DNA of 32,530 bases, from contig JADGOB010000033.1 of NCBI GenBank assembly GCA_017883185.1, positions 1-32,530 on the forward strand. Direction: 5' to 3'. Both the position numbers and the translations under genes were made by a program. Origin of the DNA: Acidobacteriota bacterium. Lineage in GTDB: Bacteria > Acidobacteriota > Vicinamibacteria > Vicinamibacterales > Fen-181. Within the stretch, counting starts at the first letter, position 1, and each line of letters starts with the position of its first letter. Positions 16,288-25,444 of the stretch are shown here, in pieces. A model generated the notes under the pieces. That model was not told the DNA's origin, did no database searches, and was given only the letters and a program-made list of their open reading frames with translations.

Positions 16288-18050
16288 ACCCGCTCTTCCG
16301 GCTGCTCCAGTTCTCTCGCCCCTACCGGGGCCGTCTCGCGGCGGCCTTCGCGTGGATGGTCCTGTACGCGCTCGGTGCGGCCGGCCTCGCCAAGCTGATC
16401 CAGAACGTCTTCGACGAGGTCCTGAAGAGCGGGCAGAACCTGGTGTTCGTCGCCACGGCGATCGTCGCCGCCAACGTCTGCAAGGGGGTCGGCGGGTACT
16501 TCTCCGCGTACCTGATGTCGGACGTCGGACAGCGCGTCGTCATGGACGTGCGCAACCGGCTGTTCCGCCACATACTCAACCAGTCGGCGGCCTTTTTTGC
16601 CCGGCGCAGCTCCGGCCAGCTCATGTCGAGGATCACCAACGATGTGGGCCAGATCCAGCAGGCGGTGTCAGAGACGATCGGCGACCTGCTCCGTGAGTCG
16701 CTCACCCTGGTCGGGTATGTCGCGTACCTGTTCATTTTGGACGCCAAGCTCGCGCTGGTCTTTCTGACCGGCGCGCCACTGGTGGTGTACCCGCTGGCCC
16801 GGCTCGGCAAGCGGCTTCGGAAGACCTCCCGCCGCAGCCAGGAGGAGCTCGAGCATCTCTCGCACGTGAGCGCGGAAGCGTTCACCGGCCACCGGATCGT
16901 GAAGGCGTTCGCCACCGAGGCGCACGAGGCCGGCCGATTCGGCACGGTGGCCGACCGGCTATACCGCGCGAACATGAAGGCGACGGCGGCGTTGTCGGCC
17001 CTGCCGGCCATCATGGAGGTGCTGGGAGGCGTGGGCATGGCCGCTGCGCTCTGGTACGGCGTCAAAGAGATTGCCGAAGGCAAGCTGACGTCCGGTCAAT
17101 TCGCGTCGTTCTTCGCCGCGCTGTTCCTGATGTACGGCCCGGCGAAGAAACTGAGCCGCGTGAACGCGAACCTGCAGCAGGCGGCCGCGGCCTCCGAACG
17201 GATCTTCGAGATCCTGGACATGCACTCCGAGGTGGTGGACCATCCCGGAGCGAGCGCCATGCCGCGATTGTCGCAGGCGATCGAGTTCCACGACGTCCGC
17301 TTCAACTACGACGACGACCTGAGCCACAAGATCCTGAGAGGCGTGTCGATCCGGGTGGCGGCGGGCGAGATGGTGGCGATTGTCGGCCGGAGTGGTGCGG
17401 GCAAGACGACGCTGGTCAACCTCCTGCCGCGTTTCTACGACGTGACGGGCGGTTCGATCGCGATCGACGGCGTGGACATCCGGGACGTCACGATCGCGTC
17501 ACTCAGGTCGCAGATCGGGATCGTGACGCAGGAGACGGTGCTGTTCGACGACACGATTGCCGGCAACATCGCGTACGGGTCGGCAGGGGCGAGCCAGGAG
17601 GAGATCGAGAAGGCGGCCAGGGCTGCCCATGCGCACGACTTCATCGCCGCGTTGCCGAAGGGGTACCAGTCGATGATCGGTGAGCGCGGCCAGCGGCTCT
17701 CGGGTGGGCAGCGGCAACGACTCGCGATCGCCCGCGCGCTGCTGAAGAACTCGCCCATCCTGATCCTGGACGAGGCCACCTCGTCGCTCGATTCCGAGTC
17801 GGAGCACCTGGTGCAGGAGGCGCTGGCGAACCTGATGGCCAACCGCACGGCGATCGTGATTGCGCATCGCCTGTCCACGGTGCGGCGCGCAAGCTTGATC
17901 GTGGTCGTCGAGCGCGGCCGCGTTGTCGAGGCGGGACGGCACGACGAGTTGCTCTCCCGTCCCGGCGGCGCGTACGCAAAGCTCTATGCGATGCAGATCG
18001 TCGCCGGCCGCCGCCCGCTCGACGTGCCGGTGGGACAGTTGAACGAGTAG
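16284..18050 (+). CDS. ABC transporter, fused membrane and ATPase domains (MsbA-like exporter)
   Basis: From TTG 16284, overlapping the preceding stop as TTGA, the protein has 588 aa, the usual MsbA length. Longer in-frame starts lie inside the GT2 gene. The membrane domain (about 1-310) has six helices and the coupling stretch RRSSGQLMSRITNDV. The ATPase domain has Walker A GRSGAGKTT (368-376), signature LSGGQ (472-476), Walker B ILILDEATS with Asp496-Glu497 and the H-loop His528 (IAHRLST). Such half-transporters act as homodimers and flip lipids, lipid-linked glycans or lipid A core. Its place directly after ugd, galE and a glycosyltransferase suggests a glycolipid or polysaccharide substrate; this is inference. 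The gene ends 11 bp before yicC. Confidence 0.92.
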   Translation: MNPLFRLLQFSRPYRGRLAAAFAWMVLYALGAAGLAKLIQNVFDEVLKSGQNLVFVATAIVAANVCKGVGGYFSAYLMSDVGQRVVMDVRNRLFRHILNQSAAFFARRSSGQLMSRITNDVGQIQQAVSETIGDLLRESLTLVGYVAYLFILDAKLALVFLTGAPLVVYPLARLGKRLRKTSRRSQEELEHLSHVSAEAFTGHRIVKAFATEAHEAGRFGTVADRLYRANMKATAALSALPAIMEVLGGVGMAAALWYGVKEIAEGKLTSGQFASFFAALFLMYGPAKKLSRVNANLQQAAAASERIFEILDMHSEVVDHPGASAMPRLSQAIEFHDVRFNYDDDLSHKILRGVSIRVAAGEMVAIVGRSGAGKTTLVNLLPRFYDVTGGSIAIDGVDIRDVTIASLRSQIGIVTQETVLFDDTIAGNIAYGSAGASQEEIEKAARAAHAHDFIAALPKGYQSMIGERGQRLSGGQRQRLAIARALLKNSPILILDEATSSLDSESEHLVQEALANLMANRTAIVIAHRLSTVRRASLIVVVERGRVVEAGRHDELLSRPGGAYAKLYAMQIVAGRRPLDVPVGQLNE

Positions 18051-18061
18051 GATTCTTTCTT

Positions 18062-18952
18062 ATGTTTCTCAGTATGACCGGTTTCGCGTCGCTCACCAGG
18101 GAAGACGAACGGGCGACGGTTGGTGTCACGATTCGAGCGGTCAATCACCGCTACCTGGATGTGCAGCTTCGCCTTCCCCAGTGCCTCATGGCCGCGGAGA
18201 CGAAGCTACGGGCCTTGCTCCAGCGCCATATCGCACGGGGGCGAATCGAGGTGAGCGTGTCCGTGCAGTTGAGGGAGCCTCCGGCTCCGGACGTCGAGCT
18301 GCACGAGGAGTTCGTGCATCGCCTCGGAGAAGCCATCGAGCGGGCGCGGCAACAGGGGCTCGTCAGCGGCCACCTGACGCCAGGGGACCTGGTCCGGATT
18401 CCGCAGGCGCTCGTGTTCAAGGAACGCGTGTCGGACGCGCCCGAGACGATCGAGGAACTCGGACGGATGGTGGAATCGGCGATCGAAGAGACGATTGGGG
18501 CCTTGAACACGATGCGGCAGCGGGAGGGCGAGCACCTGAGGGCTGATCTCGACGGGCGGCGCGAGTTGCTGGCCGCGCTGATCGAGCGCGTGGCGGCCGC
18601 GGCGGCCGAGGGGCGCGCGGGCCTCGAGGCACGGCTCGCCGAACGGGTCAGGGAGTTGAGCCGGGACCTGCCGACCGACCCGGCGGCCATTGCGCAGGAG
18701 ATCGTGCGGACCGCGGGCCGTTCGGACATCAGCGAGGAGGTAGTGCGGTTCCGCGCCCACCTCGCGCACTGGACGGCGCTGACGGAGGGCGAGGAGCCGT
18801 GCGGGCGCAAGTTCGACTTCCTGCTCCAGGAGATGAACAGGGAAGTGAACACCATCGGGTCGAAGGCGGACGGCCTGGGGGTCACCGAGCTGATCGTCAA
18901 CGCGAAGGCCGAGTTGGAGAAGATGCGGGAGCAGGTGCAGAATGTCGAATAG
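18062..18952 (+). CDS. yicC: YicC family endoribonuclease
   Basis: This 296-aa protein matches YicC throughout. It starts MFLSMTGFASLTRE, with VTIRAVNHRYLDVQLRLP at about 22-39 (the hallmark SVNHR-L-D region). It ends with the DUF1732 segment DISEEVVRFRAHL, GRKFDFLLQEMNREVNTIGSKA and an amphipathic C-terminus. Family members are RNases acting on small RNAs or mRNA; the E. coli protein promotes RyhB decay. The ATG is 11 bp after the ABC transporter stop. The gene overlaps gmk by 11 bp, the usual yicC-gmk pairing. All conserved blocks look intact. Confidence 0.94.
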   Translation: MFLSMTGFASLTREDERATVGVTIRAVNHRYLDVQLRLPQCLMAAETKLRALLQRHIARGRIEVSVSVQLREPPAPDVELHEEFVHRLGEAIERARQQGLVSGHLTPGDLVRIPQALVFKERVSDAPETIEELGRMVESAIEETIGALNTMRQREGEHLRADLDGRRELLAALIERVAAAAAEGRAGLEARLAERVRELSRDLPTDPAAIAQEIVRTAGRSDISEEVVRFRAHLAHWTALTEGEEPCGRKFDFLLQEMNREVNTIGSKADGLGVTELIVNAKAELEKMREQVQNVE

Positions 18953-19583
18953 GCGGCGCGGCCGGTTGTTCATCGTGTCGGCGCCGTCTGGGGCAGGGAA
19001 GACGAGCATTGTCCGCCGCGTGGTGGAGACGACGCCGGGCGTGGGCATGTCGCGGTCGTACACGTCGCGCGCCGTGCGCGCGGGCGAGTGCGAAGGCGTG
19101 GACTACAACTTCATCGCGGCCGAGCAGTTCAGGTCCATGCGCGACGCCGGGGCGTTTATGGAATGGGCTGAGGTGTTTGGCGACTTCTACGGGACGGGCG
19201 CCGCGGATACCGAGAGCCGGCTCGTCGCTGGCGAAGACCTGGTGCTTGTGATCGATGTCCAGGGCGCCCGCAAGGTCAGGGCCGCCGGGATTCCGAGCGT
19301 CGGCATCTTCCTGATGCCGCCGTCCTTCGAGGGCCTCGAGTACAGGCTCCGCCGCCGCAGTCGCGATCCGGAAGCGGCGATCGTGCGACGGTTGGCCACA
19401 GCGCGGCAGGAGATCGAGGCGTTCAGCGAATACGATTACGTGGTCGTCAACGACGAGATCGAGCCGTGTGCCGATCGCGTTCGGGCCATCATCCTGGCCG
19501 AGCGCTCTCGCCGGGACGTCATGACCACGGAAGCCGAGGCCGTCGTCTCGACATTCAGATCGCAAAACATCTTCCAGGGCTGA
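18942..19583 (+). CDS. gmk: Guanylate kinase
   Basis: This 213-aa enzyme phosphorylates GMP to GDP with ATP. The P-loop is SAPSGAGKTS (13-22). The GMP-binding region reads SRSYTSRAVRAGECEGVDYNF, a recognisable variant of the usual S.SYTTR.PR.GE motif with both arginines kept. EWAEVFGDFYGT, LVIDVQGA and the lid RLRRRSRD follow. The length is normal. The start overlaps yicC by 11 bp and coaBC begins about 10 bp after the stop. In many bacteria rpoZ lies at this spot; here it does not. Confidence 0.95.
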   Translation: MSNRRRGRLFIVSAPSGAGKTSIVRRVVETTPGVGMSRSYTSRAVRAGECEGVDYNFIAAEQFRSMRDAGAFMEWAEVFGDFYGTGAADTESRLVAGEDLVLVIDVQGARKVRAAGIPSVGIFLMPPSFEGLEYRLRRRSRDPEAAIVRRLATARQEIEAFSEYDYVVVNDEIEPCADRVRAIILAERSRRDVMTTEAEAVVSTFRSQNIFQG

Positions 19584-19593
19584 GAAGGTGATT

Positions 19594-20793
19594 ATGTCCC
19601 TCGTCGCACTCGGCGTCACCGGCGGAATCGGGGCCTACAAGGCCGTCGAGGTCGCGCGCGGCCTGCAGAAGGCCGGGCACGACGTCGTGGCCGTGATGAC
19701 GCAGGCCGCGACGGAGTTCGTCGGCCCGCTCACCTTCGAGGCGATCACGCGTCACCGCGTGATCGTCGGCCAGTTCGAGCGTGGCGCAAACGCGGACATC
19801 GAGCACATCGCCCTCGCCTCGTCGATCGACCTACTGCTCGTCGCGCCGGCCACGGCGAACATCATCGGCAAGTTCGCCGCCGGCATCGCCGACGACTTCC
19901 TGAGTTCCTTGTACCTGGCGACGCGGGCGCCGGTGCTCCTCGCTCCCGCCATGAACACGAATATGTGGGAGCACGAGGCGGTCCAGCGCAATCTGGCGGT
20001 ACTCGCGACGCGCGGGGTGAAGATGGTGGAGCCGGGAGAAGGGTTCCTCGCGTGTGGCTGGACCGGCAAGGGGCGGCTCGCAGAGCCCGACGACATCGTG
20101 GTCGCGGCTGGTCGCCTGCTGATGCCGGCCCAGACGCTGGCGGGCAGGCGCGTGATCGTCAGCGCGGGACCGACATACGAGGACATCGACCCGGTTCGCT
20201 ACGTCGGCAACCGTTCGAGCGGCAAGATGGGGTTCGCGCTCGCCGAAGAGTGTGCCCGGCGAGGCGCCTGTGTGACGCTCGTCGCAGGGCCGACGACGGT
20301 CCAGCCGCCGGGGGGCGTGGAGACCTTCCGCGTGCGCACCGCGGCGGAGATGCACGAGGCGGTCGTCTCTCGGGCCCGGGACGCCGACGTCGTGATCATG
20401 GCTGCGGCCGTGGCGGACTATGCGCCGGTTCGAGTCTCGCAGAAGATTGCCAAGGACGGCGATGAGCTGGTGCTGCGTATGGCCCGGACGCCGGACATCC
20501 TGGCGGATCTGGGACGGCGCCGCGCGGCGGGGGAACTGCCGAAGACACTGCTGGTCGGGTTCGCGGCCGAGACGAGCGACGTGGTGGCGCGGGCGAAGGA
20601 AAAGCGGCGCCGCAAGCAGGCGGACATGATCGTCGCCAACGACGTGTCGCGCACGGACCGCGGGTTCGACGTGGATCAGAACGAGGTGACGCTGGTGACC
20701 GAGTCGGGCGAGGAGGCCGTGCCGCTGGGGTCGAAGGCCGACATCGCCCGGGCGATCATCGAACGGATCGAGCCGTTGTTGGCGCGAGCGTGA
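19594..20793 (+). CDS. coaBC: Bifunctional phosphopantothenoylcysteine decarboxylase / phosphopantothenate-cysteine ligase
   Basis: The product carries out two consecutive steps of coenzyme A synthesis: ligation of cysteine to 4'-phosphopantothenate (CoaB) and FMN-dependent decarboxylation (CoaC). I choose ATG 19594 because GAGAAGG (19582-19588) sits 5 bp ahead; GTG 19588 overlaps that site. The 399-aa protein has the CoaC half first: [13 protein letters not shown], active His71, PAMNTNMW with Asn121, and the substrate-clamping Cys154 in GFLACGW. The CoaB half has [24 protein letters not shown]-type sequence at 190-213, AAAVADY and a Lys-rich region, then [13 protein letters not shown]. The stop overlaps the next gene's start. 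Confidence 0.95.
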   Translation: MSLVALGVTGGIGAYKAVEVARGLQKAGHDVVAVMTQAATEFVGPLTFEAITRHRVIVGQFERGANADIEHIALASSIDLLLVAPATANIIGKFAAGIADDFLSSLYLATRAPVLLAPAMNTNMWEHEAVQRNLAVLATRGVKMVEPGEGFLACGWTGKGRLAEPDDIVVAAGRLLMPAQTLAGRRVIVSAGPTYEDIDPVRYVGNRSSGKMGFALAEECARRGACVTLVAGPTTVQPPGGVETFRVRTAAEMHEAVVSRARDADVVIMAAAVADYAPVRVSQKIAKDGDELVLRMARTPDILADLGRRRAAGELPKTLLVGFAAETSDVVARAKEKRRRKQADMIVANDVSRTDRGFDVDQNEVTLVTESGEEAVPLGSKADIARAIIERIEPLLARA

Positions 20794-21482
20794 TGGGACA
20801 ACACGTGAATTCTCGAGACCAACTGGCCGAACATCTGAAGTTCCTGACCGAGCTGGGCATCGACGGCATCAGCCGCGACCGGGTCTGGCGTGCGTCAGGG
20901 CGTGAGGCGCGGACGATACCGTCGGCAACGGATGTGGACCTGCCGTCGATCCGCGCCGACCTTGGCGACTGCACGCGCTGCAAGCTGCACACGCTCGGCC
21001 GGCGTCAGATCGTGTTCGGCGTCGGGAATCCGCACGCCGGCCTCATGTTCGTGGGCGAGGCGCCGGGCCGCGACGAAGATGCCCAGGGTATCCCGTTTGT
21101 CGGCCGAGCGGGCCAGTTGCTGACGAAGATGATCGAGGCCATCGGCCTGACCCGGGACGAGGTCTATATCGCGAACGTGATCAAGTGCCGCCCGCCCGGG
21201 AACCGCAACCCGGAACCGGACGAAGTGGCGGCCTGCGAGCCGTTCCTCTTCAGGCAGGTCGAGACAATCCATCCGAAAGTCATCGTCGCCCTGGGCGCGT
21301 TTGCGGCTCAGACCCTGCTGAAGACGCAGGAGTCCATTTCGCGGCTGCGAGGGCGTATCTACACGTACAGCAGCGCGCAGGTGATTCCCACGTTCCACCC
21401 CGCCTACCTCCTCCGCAGCCCCGACCGCAAGCGCGACGCCTGGGAAGACCTGAAGAAGGCCAAGTCGCTGCTGGACGGGTAG
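20793..21482 (+). CDS. Uracil-DNA glycosylase, family 4 (iron-sulfur)
   Basis: This 229-aa DNA repair enzyme removes uracil from DNA. The four cysteines for the 4Fe-4S cluster are present with family spacing: Cys60 and Cys63 (CTRC), Cys132 (VIKCRPP) and Cys148. The catalytic motif 1 is GEAPGRDED (89-97), followed by [10 protein letters not shown], and motif 3 is HPAYLLR (202-208). An N-terminal extension of about 45 residues before the cluster is of unknown use, but common in this family. The TGATG junction with coaBC favours ATG 20793; a GTG at 20790 is also possible. The next gene, priA, begins 13 bp after the stop, so two DNA-maintenance genes lie side by side. Confidence 0.93.
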   Translation: MGQHVNSRDQLAEHLKFLTELGIDGISRDRVWRASGREARTIPSATDVDLPSIRADLGDCTRCKLHTLGRRQIVFGVGNPHAGLMFVGEAPGRDEDAQGIPFVGRAGQLLTKMIEAIGLTRDEVYIANVIKCRPPGNRNPEPDEVAACEPFLFRQVETIHPKVIVALGAFAAQTLLKTQESISRLRGRIYTYSSAQVIPTFHPAYLLRSPDRKRDAWEDLKKAKSLLDG

Positions 21483-21495
21483 GGAACGGAGCACG

Positions 21496-24030
21496 ATGCC
21501 CCGCCTCGTCTCGGTTGCCGTTCCGGTTCCCGCGCTCGACTTGCTGACCTATCGCGTTCCCGACGGGCTCGACGTTCCCGCGGTTGGCGCGCGCGTACTC
21601 GTGCCGCTCGGAGCCCGCCGCCTCACCGGCATTGTCGTGACTGTCGACCCGCCCGCGCCCCAGGGGCCGACCGGCGACCAGGGTGTGACCCTGAAGGACC
21701 TGATCGACGTCCTCGACTCGTCTCCGTTCCTGCCCCGCACGGTCGTCGAGCTTGGGCAGTGGGCGGGCGACTACTATGCGTGTGGACCCGGGGAAGCCAT
21801 CAGCGCTGCCATGCCGCCGTTCGCCTGGGTCGAGAGCGAGTGGCGGGTTCGAATCACGCCGGCCGGCGAATCACGCGTCGGGGCGAAATCCGCGTCGGCC
21901 CGCCCCACGTTGCGCGAGTCGATCCTCGCCTTGCTCGTTGGAGGCGCCTGGGTCCCCCTCCGTGCGATCGCATACCGACTGGAGCATGCGGGAGGCGGGC
22001 GTCGCGGGCGTGCCGTCCCTGCCCGGGCAGCGACCCGGTCGCTGCAGGCGGACGGCCTGGTCGAGGTCCAGGACGTGCTGGGCGGGCAGGCCGAGGCGTT
22101 CAAGACCATGCGGGTGGCGGCCATCACCGTGCAGGGTGCGCAGGCCCTCGATGCAACGACGAAGGACGACGAGCCACCGGGGCGGCCGAGGCTTGGGCCC
22201 AGACAGCGAGAGGCACTCGCGGCCCTGGCCGGGGTCCCCGAGGGACTGCCGTTCGCGCAGTTGCGCGAGCGCGGCCTCTCGGCGGACGTGGTGCAGCGAC
22301 TGCACGGCAGCGGTTTCGTCAGCATTCGACGGGAGCGGGTGGACCGGGATCCGTTCGAGTCGTCGTCTTTGGCGCCGTCCGGGGAAGGCGCGGGCGGGGA
22401 AGGTCGCGTGCTCACCGACGAGCAGGCGGTGGCGTTCGCGAGACTCCGGGAGCTGGCGGCCGAGGCGCGCTTTGCCACCGTGTTGCTGCACGGTGTCACG
22501 GGCAGCGGGAAAACCGAGATCTATCTGCGCCTCGCGTCGGTGGTCAGGGAAGCCGGCAGGACGGTCCTCATCCTGGTGCCAGAGATTGGCCTGACACCGG
22601 CGCTTGCCGGCGCGTTCCGGAGCCGCTTCGGCGACCGCGTGGCGATCCAGCACAGCGGTCTGTCTGACGGCGAACGCTACGACCAGTGGCACAGGATTCG
22701 GCGCGGCGACGTCGAGATCGTGGTCGGCACGCGGTCGGCAGTGTTCGCGCCGCTCGCCTCGCTCGGCCTGATCGTCGTGGACGAGGAGCATGACGGCTCG
22801 TACAAGCAGGAGGAGAGCCCGCGGTATCACGGTCGCGACGTCGCGGTGATGCGCGGCAAGCGCGAAGGTGCGCTGGTTGTCCTCGGATCGGCGACGCCAT
22901 CGCTCGAGAGCTATCAGAATGCCGCTGTCGGACGATACGAGTTGCTGGCACTCGAGCGCCGCGTCCTCGACCGGCCGCTGGCGCGGGTGACGCTGGTGAA
23001 CATGCGAGAGGAGTTTGCCGAGCGCGGTCCCGAGATCGTGCTGAGCCAGGCGCTGGTGGATGGCATCGCCCGGCGGCTGGTGCGCAAAGAGCAGGTGCTC
23101 GTGCTCCTCAACAGGCGGGGCTTCGCGACCTCCGTGTTCTGCCGCCAGTGTGCGGGCACCATCGACTGCCCGAACTGCAGCGTGTCACTGACCGTCCACG
23201 TCGGGCCGCGCGACATCATGAGGGCCCGCTGTCACTACTGCAACTACTCGGTGGTCGTGCCGAAGGCGTGCCCAACGTGCGCGGCGCCGTACCTCGTGCA
23301 GGCCGGCTTCGGCACCGAGCGCGTGGAGCGGGAAGTGGTGGCGGCCTTTCCCGACGCGCGCGTGGCGCGCCTCGACCGCGATACGATCCGGCGTCGCGGC
23401 GCGGCAGCGTCGTTGCTCGGACAGTTTGCGAGGCACGAGATCGACGTGCTGGTCGGTACCCAGATGATCGCGAAGGGGCACGACTTCCCCCTCGTCACGC
23501 TCGTCGGTGTCGTATCGGCGGACGTCGGCCTCGGCCTCGCGGATTTCAGGGCGTCTGAGCGGACGTTCCAGTTGCTGACCCAGGTGGTGGGACGCGCCGG
23601 TCGGGGCGAAGAACCGGGGGAGGCGATCGTCCAGACGCTCTACCCGGAACACTACAGCATCCGCCACGCGCGACGACAGGACTACCGCGCGTTCTTCGAG
23701 GAGGAGCTGGTCTTCCGCCGGGCCATGCAGTACCCGCCGCAGATGGCGCTCACCAACGGGATCGTGAGAGCGCGAACGCTCGGCGACGCGATGCACGACG
23801 CCGGCACGATCGTGCAGGCGCTGCGCGCCGCGGGCCGGGCAGGGCAGTTCATCGTGCTGGGCCCGGCGCCGGCCCCCTTCGTGAAGCTGCGCGGCGAGCA
23901 CCGCGCGCAGTTCTTCCTCAAAGGGACCCGGCGAGCCGCGATGCGTGAAGCGATCCGACGTGCGCTCGAGGCGCAGCCAGACCTTCGTCGGCGGGTCATT
24001 ATCGACGTGGACCCCATGTCGGTCCTGTAG
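21496..24030 (+). CDS. priA: Primosomal protein N' (replication restart helicase PriA)
   Basis: This 844-aa superfamily 2 helicase recognises stalled forks and reloads the replisome. The N-terminal 3'-binding domain starts VSVAVPVPALDLLTYRVP. The helicase core has Walker A GVTGSGKTE (333-341), DEEH (429-432) and GSATPSLES. The zinc-binding region with paired cysteines lies at about 549-602 (FCRQC, CPNC, CHYC, CPTC), inserted between the helicase lobes as expected. GTQMIAKGHDFP and VVGRAGRGEEPGE belong to the second lobe. A low-complexity stretch at about 286-302 (SSSLAPSGEGAGGEG) lies just before the helicase domain and is not a usual feature. ATG 21496 follows GGAACGGAG. It is the last gene of the + strand series. 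Confidence 0.95.
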   Translation: MPRLVSVAVPVPALDLLTYRVPDGLDVPAVGARVLVPLGARRLTGIVVTVDPPAPQGPTGDQGVTLKDLIDVLDSSPFLPRTVVELGQWAGDYYACGPGEAISAAMPPFAWVESEWRVRITPAGESRVGAKSASARPTLRESILALLVGGAWVPLRAIAYRLEHAGGGRRGRAVPARAATRSLQADGLVEVQDVLGGQAEAFKTMRVAAITVQGAQALDATTKDDEPPGRPRLGPRQREALAALAGVPEGLPFAQLRERGLSADVVQRLHGSGFVSIRRERVDRDPFESSSLAPSGEGAGGEGRVLTDEQAVAFARLRELAAEARFATVLLHGVTGSGKTEIYLRLASVVREAGRTVLILVPEIGLTPALAGAFRSRFGDRVAIQHSGLSDGERYDQWHRIRRGDVEIVVGTRSAVFAPLASLGLIVVDEEHDGSYKQEESPRYHGRDVAVMRGKREGALVVLGSATPSLESYQNAAVGRYELLALERRVLDRPLARVTLVNMREEFAERGPEIVLSQALVDGIARRLVRKEQVLVLLNRRGFATSVFCRQCAGTIDCPNCSVSLTVHVGPRDIMRARCHYCNYSVVVPKACPTCAAPYLVQAGFGTERVEREVVAAFPDARVARLDRDTIRRRGAAASLLGQFARHEIDVLVGTQMIAKGHDFPLVTLVGVVSADVGLGLADFRASERTFQLLTQVVGRAGRGEEPGEAIVQTLYPEHYSIRHARRQDYRAFFEEELVFRRAMQYPPQMALTNGIVRARTLGDAMHDAGTIVQALRAAGRAGQFIVLGPAPAPFVKLRGEHRAQFFLKGTRRAAMREAIRRALEAQPDLRRRVIIDVDPMSVL

Positions 24031-24054
24031 ACATCTTCCAGGGCGGCCCCCGCG

Positions 24055-25086
24055 CTACTTCTTCAGGAGATCGAGTGGTTCGATCGGGGCAGGCGTGAAG
24101 CTGAGGACGAACACGGCCAGCGCCACGAGCGCCAGCACGACGCGGGTGCGATCGAGCGGAATGTCCTCGTCGAGCGTCCTCGGGTGATTCGCGCCGAAGG
24201 CGAAGAGCATCCCGATCATCAGGACGGTCCAGACCAGCCAGCTCAACGAGAAGAACGTGAGGACCACGGCGACGCCAATCGCCGAGAGCGTCACCGTCGT
24301 GGAGCGCCGGCCGAGCACCGCGTACGAGATGTGCCCGCCGTCGAGCTGGCCAATTGGGAAGAGGTTCAGGGCCGTCGCCAGCAGGCCGAACCAGGCTGCA
24401 AAAGCCACCGGGTGCATGTTCAGGGAATACCCGTCCTTCACCGTGCCCCAGACGAGCCAGCTCGCGGCCTTGAACACCAGCGGCTCGCCGAGTGACAGCA
24501 TGCCTTCCGCGGCTTTCGGCAGCTGCACGACGTGCGACATGGCCAGGCCAAGGAACAATGCCGGAATGGCGACGACGAATCCCGCCAGCGGCCCCGCGAT
24601 GCCGATGTCGAACAACTGGCGCTTGGTCCGGATGGGCTGCCGAATCCGGATGAACGCGCCGAGCGTGCCCGTCAGGAAGAAGGGCGGCAACGGCAGGAAG
24701 AATGGCAGCGACGCGTTGACCCGGTAATACACGCACGCGAAATAGTGGCCGAACTCGTGCGCGCCGAGAATCGCCAGGATGGTCAGGCTGTACCAGAGTC
24801 CGCTGAGCAGGAAGGACCAGCCGAAATGAACCTGCGCGGCCCGGAAATCGGCCAGCCAACCAGCGTAGTGCCCCGCACCGACCAGCGTGGTGGTCAGCAG
24901 GGTAGCCAGGAACAAGAGAATGTGCACCCAGATGCGGTCGCGCGGGTAGGCCGAGCGAAGGAATTGATCGGGAAGCCCTTGCCGGGATTCCACGTCCAGG
25001 GGAATCCGCGGTACACTGACATAGCCGACAAGGAAGGGCGGCGGCGCCGTCCGCGCACTTCTCGCGTGGTTATCGGGTGACGGCAT
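24055..25086 (-). CDS. Site-2 protease family (M50) membrane metallopeptidase
   Basis: The frame is open far upstream through the HU gene region, but the plausible start is ATG 25086, giving 343 aa; a TTG about 40 bp upstream is possible. The N-terminus is a Pro-rich cytoplasmic stretch. At least six hydrophobic helices follow. The zinc site has His110-Glu111-x2-His114 (GAHEFGHY) in one helix and the third ligand Asp249 in NLFPIGQLDGGH, the M50 pattern for cleaving substrates inside the membrane. No PDZ domain is seen, unlike RseP. The closest type is the bacterial EGY1-like group (FRAAQ, LPPFFLTGTLGAFIRI). It is convergent with priA (24 bp apart) and lies downstream of the HU gene. Its substrate is unknown. 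Confidence 0.88.
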   Translation of the reverse strand: MPSPDNHARSARTAPPPFLVGYVSVPRIPLDVESRQGLPDQFLRSAYPRDRIWVHILLFLATLLTTTLVGAGHYAGWLADFRAAQVHFGWSFLLSGLWYSLTILAILGAHEFGHYFACVYYRVNASLPFFLPLPPFFLTGTLGAFIRIRQPIRTKRQLFDIGIAGPLAGFVVAIPALFLGLAMSHVVQLPKAAEGMLSLGEPLVFKAASWLVWGTVKDGYSLNMHPVAFAAWFGLLATALNLFPIGQLDGGHISYAVLGRRSTTVTLSAIGVAVVLTFFSLSWLVWTVLMIGMLFAFGANHPRTLDEDIPLDRTRVVLALVALAVFVLSFTPAPIEPLDLLKK

Positions 25087-25145
25087 CGGGCGGTCGTCAG
25101 GCGGAGGGGCTGAAAAATCGTCAGGAGTTGAAGCCAAGGGACGGT

Positions 25146-25415
25146 TCAGCTGATGTTCTGCAAGTCTTTGCCCGGCTTGAACCTGATGGTCCGGCCCGGC
25201 GGGATGCGCACCTCTTTGCCGGTGCGCGGATTGCGGCCGATGCCCCGCTTCCGTGGTTTCACCTGGAAGACGCCGAAACCGCGCAGTTCGATTCGGTCTC
25301 CGCGCTGCATGGACACGCGCATGGCATCGAAGACCGCATCCACCGCCAACTCGGCCTTGACCTTCGTGATGTCCGCGGCTTTCGAGACGTCGTTGACGAT
25401 GTCCACCTTGATCAT
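25146..25415 (-). CDS. HU/IHF-family DNA-binding protein
   Basis: This 89-aa nucleoid protein binds and bends DNA as a dimer. The family signature is plain: helical N-terminus with VDAVFDAMRVSMQRGDRIELRGFGVF, then the DNA-gripping arm RGIGRNPRTGKEVRIPPGRT with the intercalating proline, then IRFKPGKDL. The IELRGFGVF and FKPGKDLQ forms lie between HU and IHF, so I leave the symbol blank. A GGGAG sits about 8 bp before the ATG at 25415. A very good promoter lies directly upstream (25445-25473), as expected for an abundant protein. The M50 peptidase gene follows after 59 bp and may be co-transcribed. Confidence 0.95.
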   Translation of the reverse strand: MIKVDIVNDVSKAADITKVKAELAVDAVFDAMRVSMQRGDRIELRGFGVFQVKPRKRGIGRNPRTGKEVRIPPGRTIRFKPGKDLQNIS

Positions 25416-25444
25416 GCTGAGGCGCTCCCTGGAAGCTGCTAAAC

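Noticed and set aside
19568-24046. The 14-bp string ACATCTTCCAGGGC at the gmk end and again just after priA
   Set aside because: A 14-base match is expected by chance a few times in a 32-kb window; no further similarity surrounds the two copies.
24031-24054. A terminator between the convergent priA and M50 genes
   Set aside because: The 24 bp show no stable inverted repeat or T-tract.
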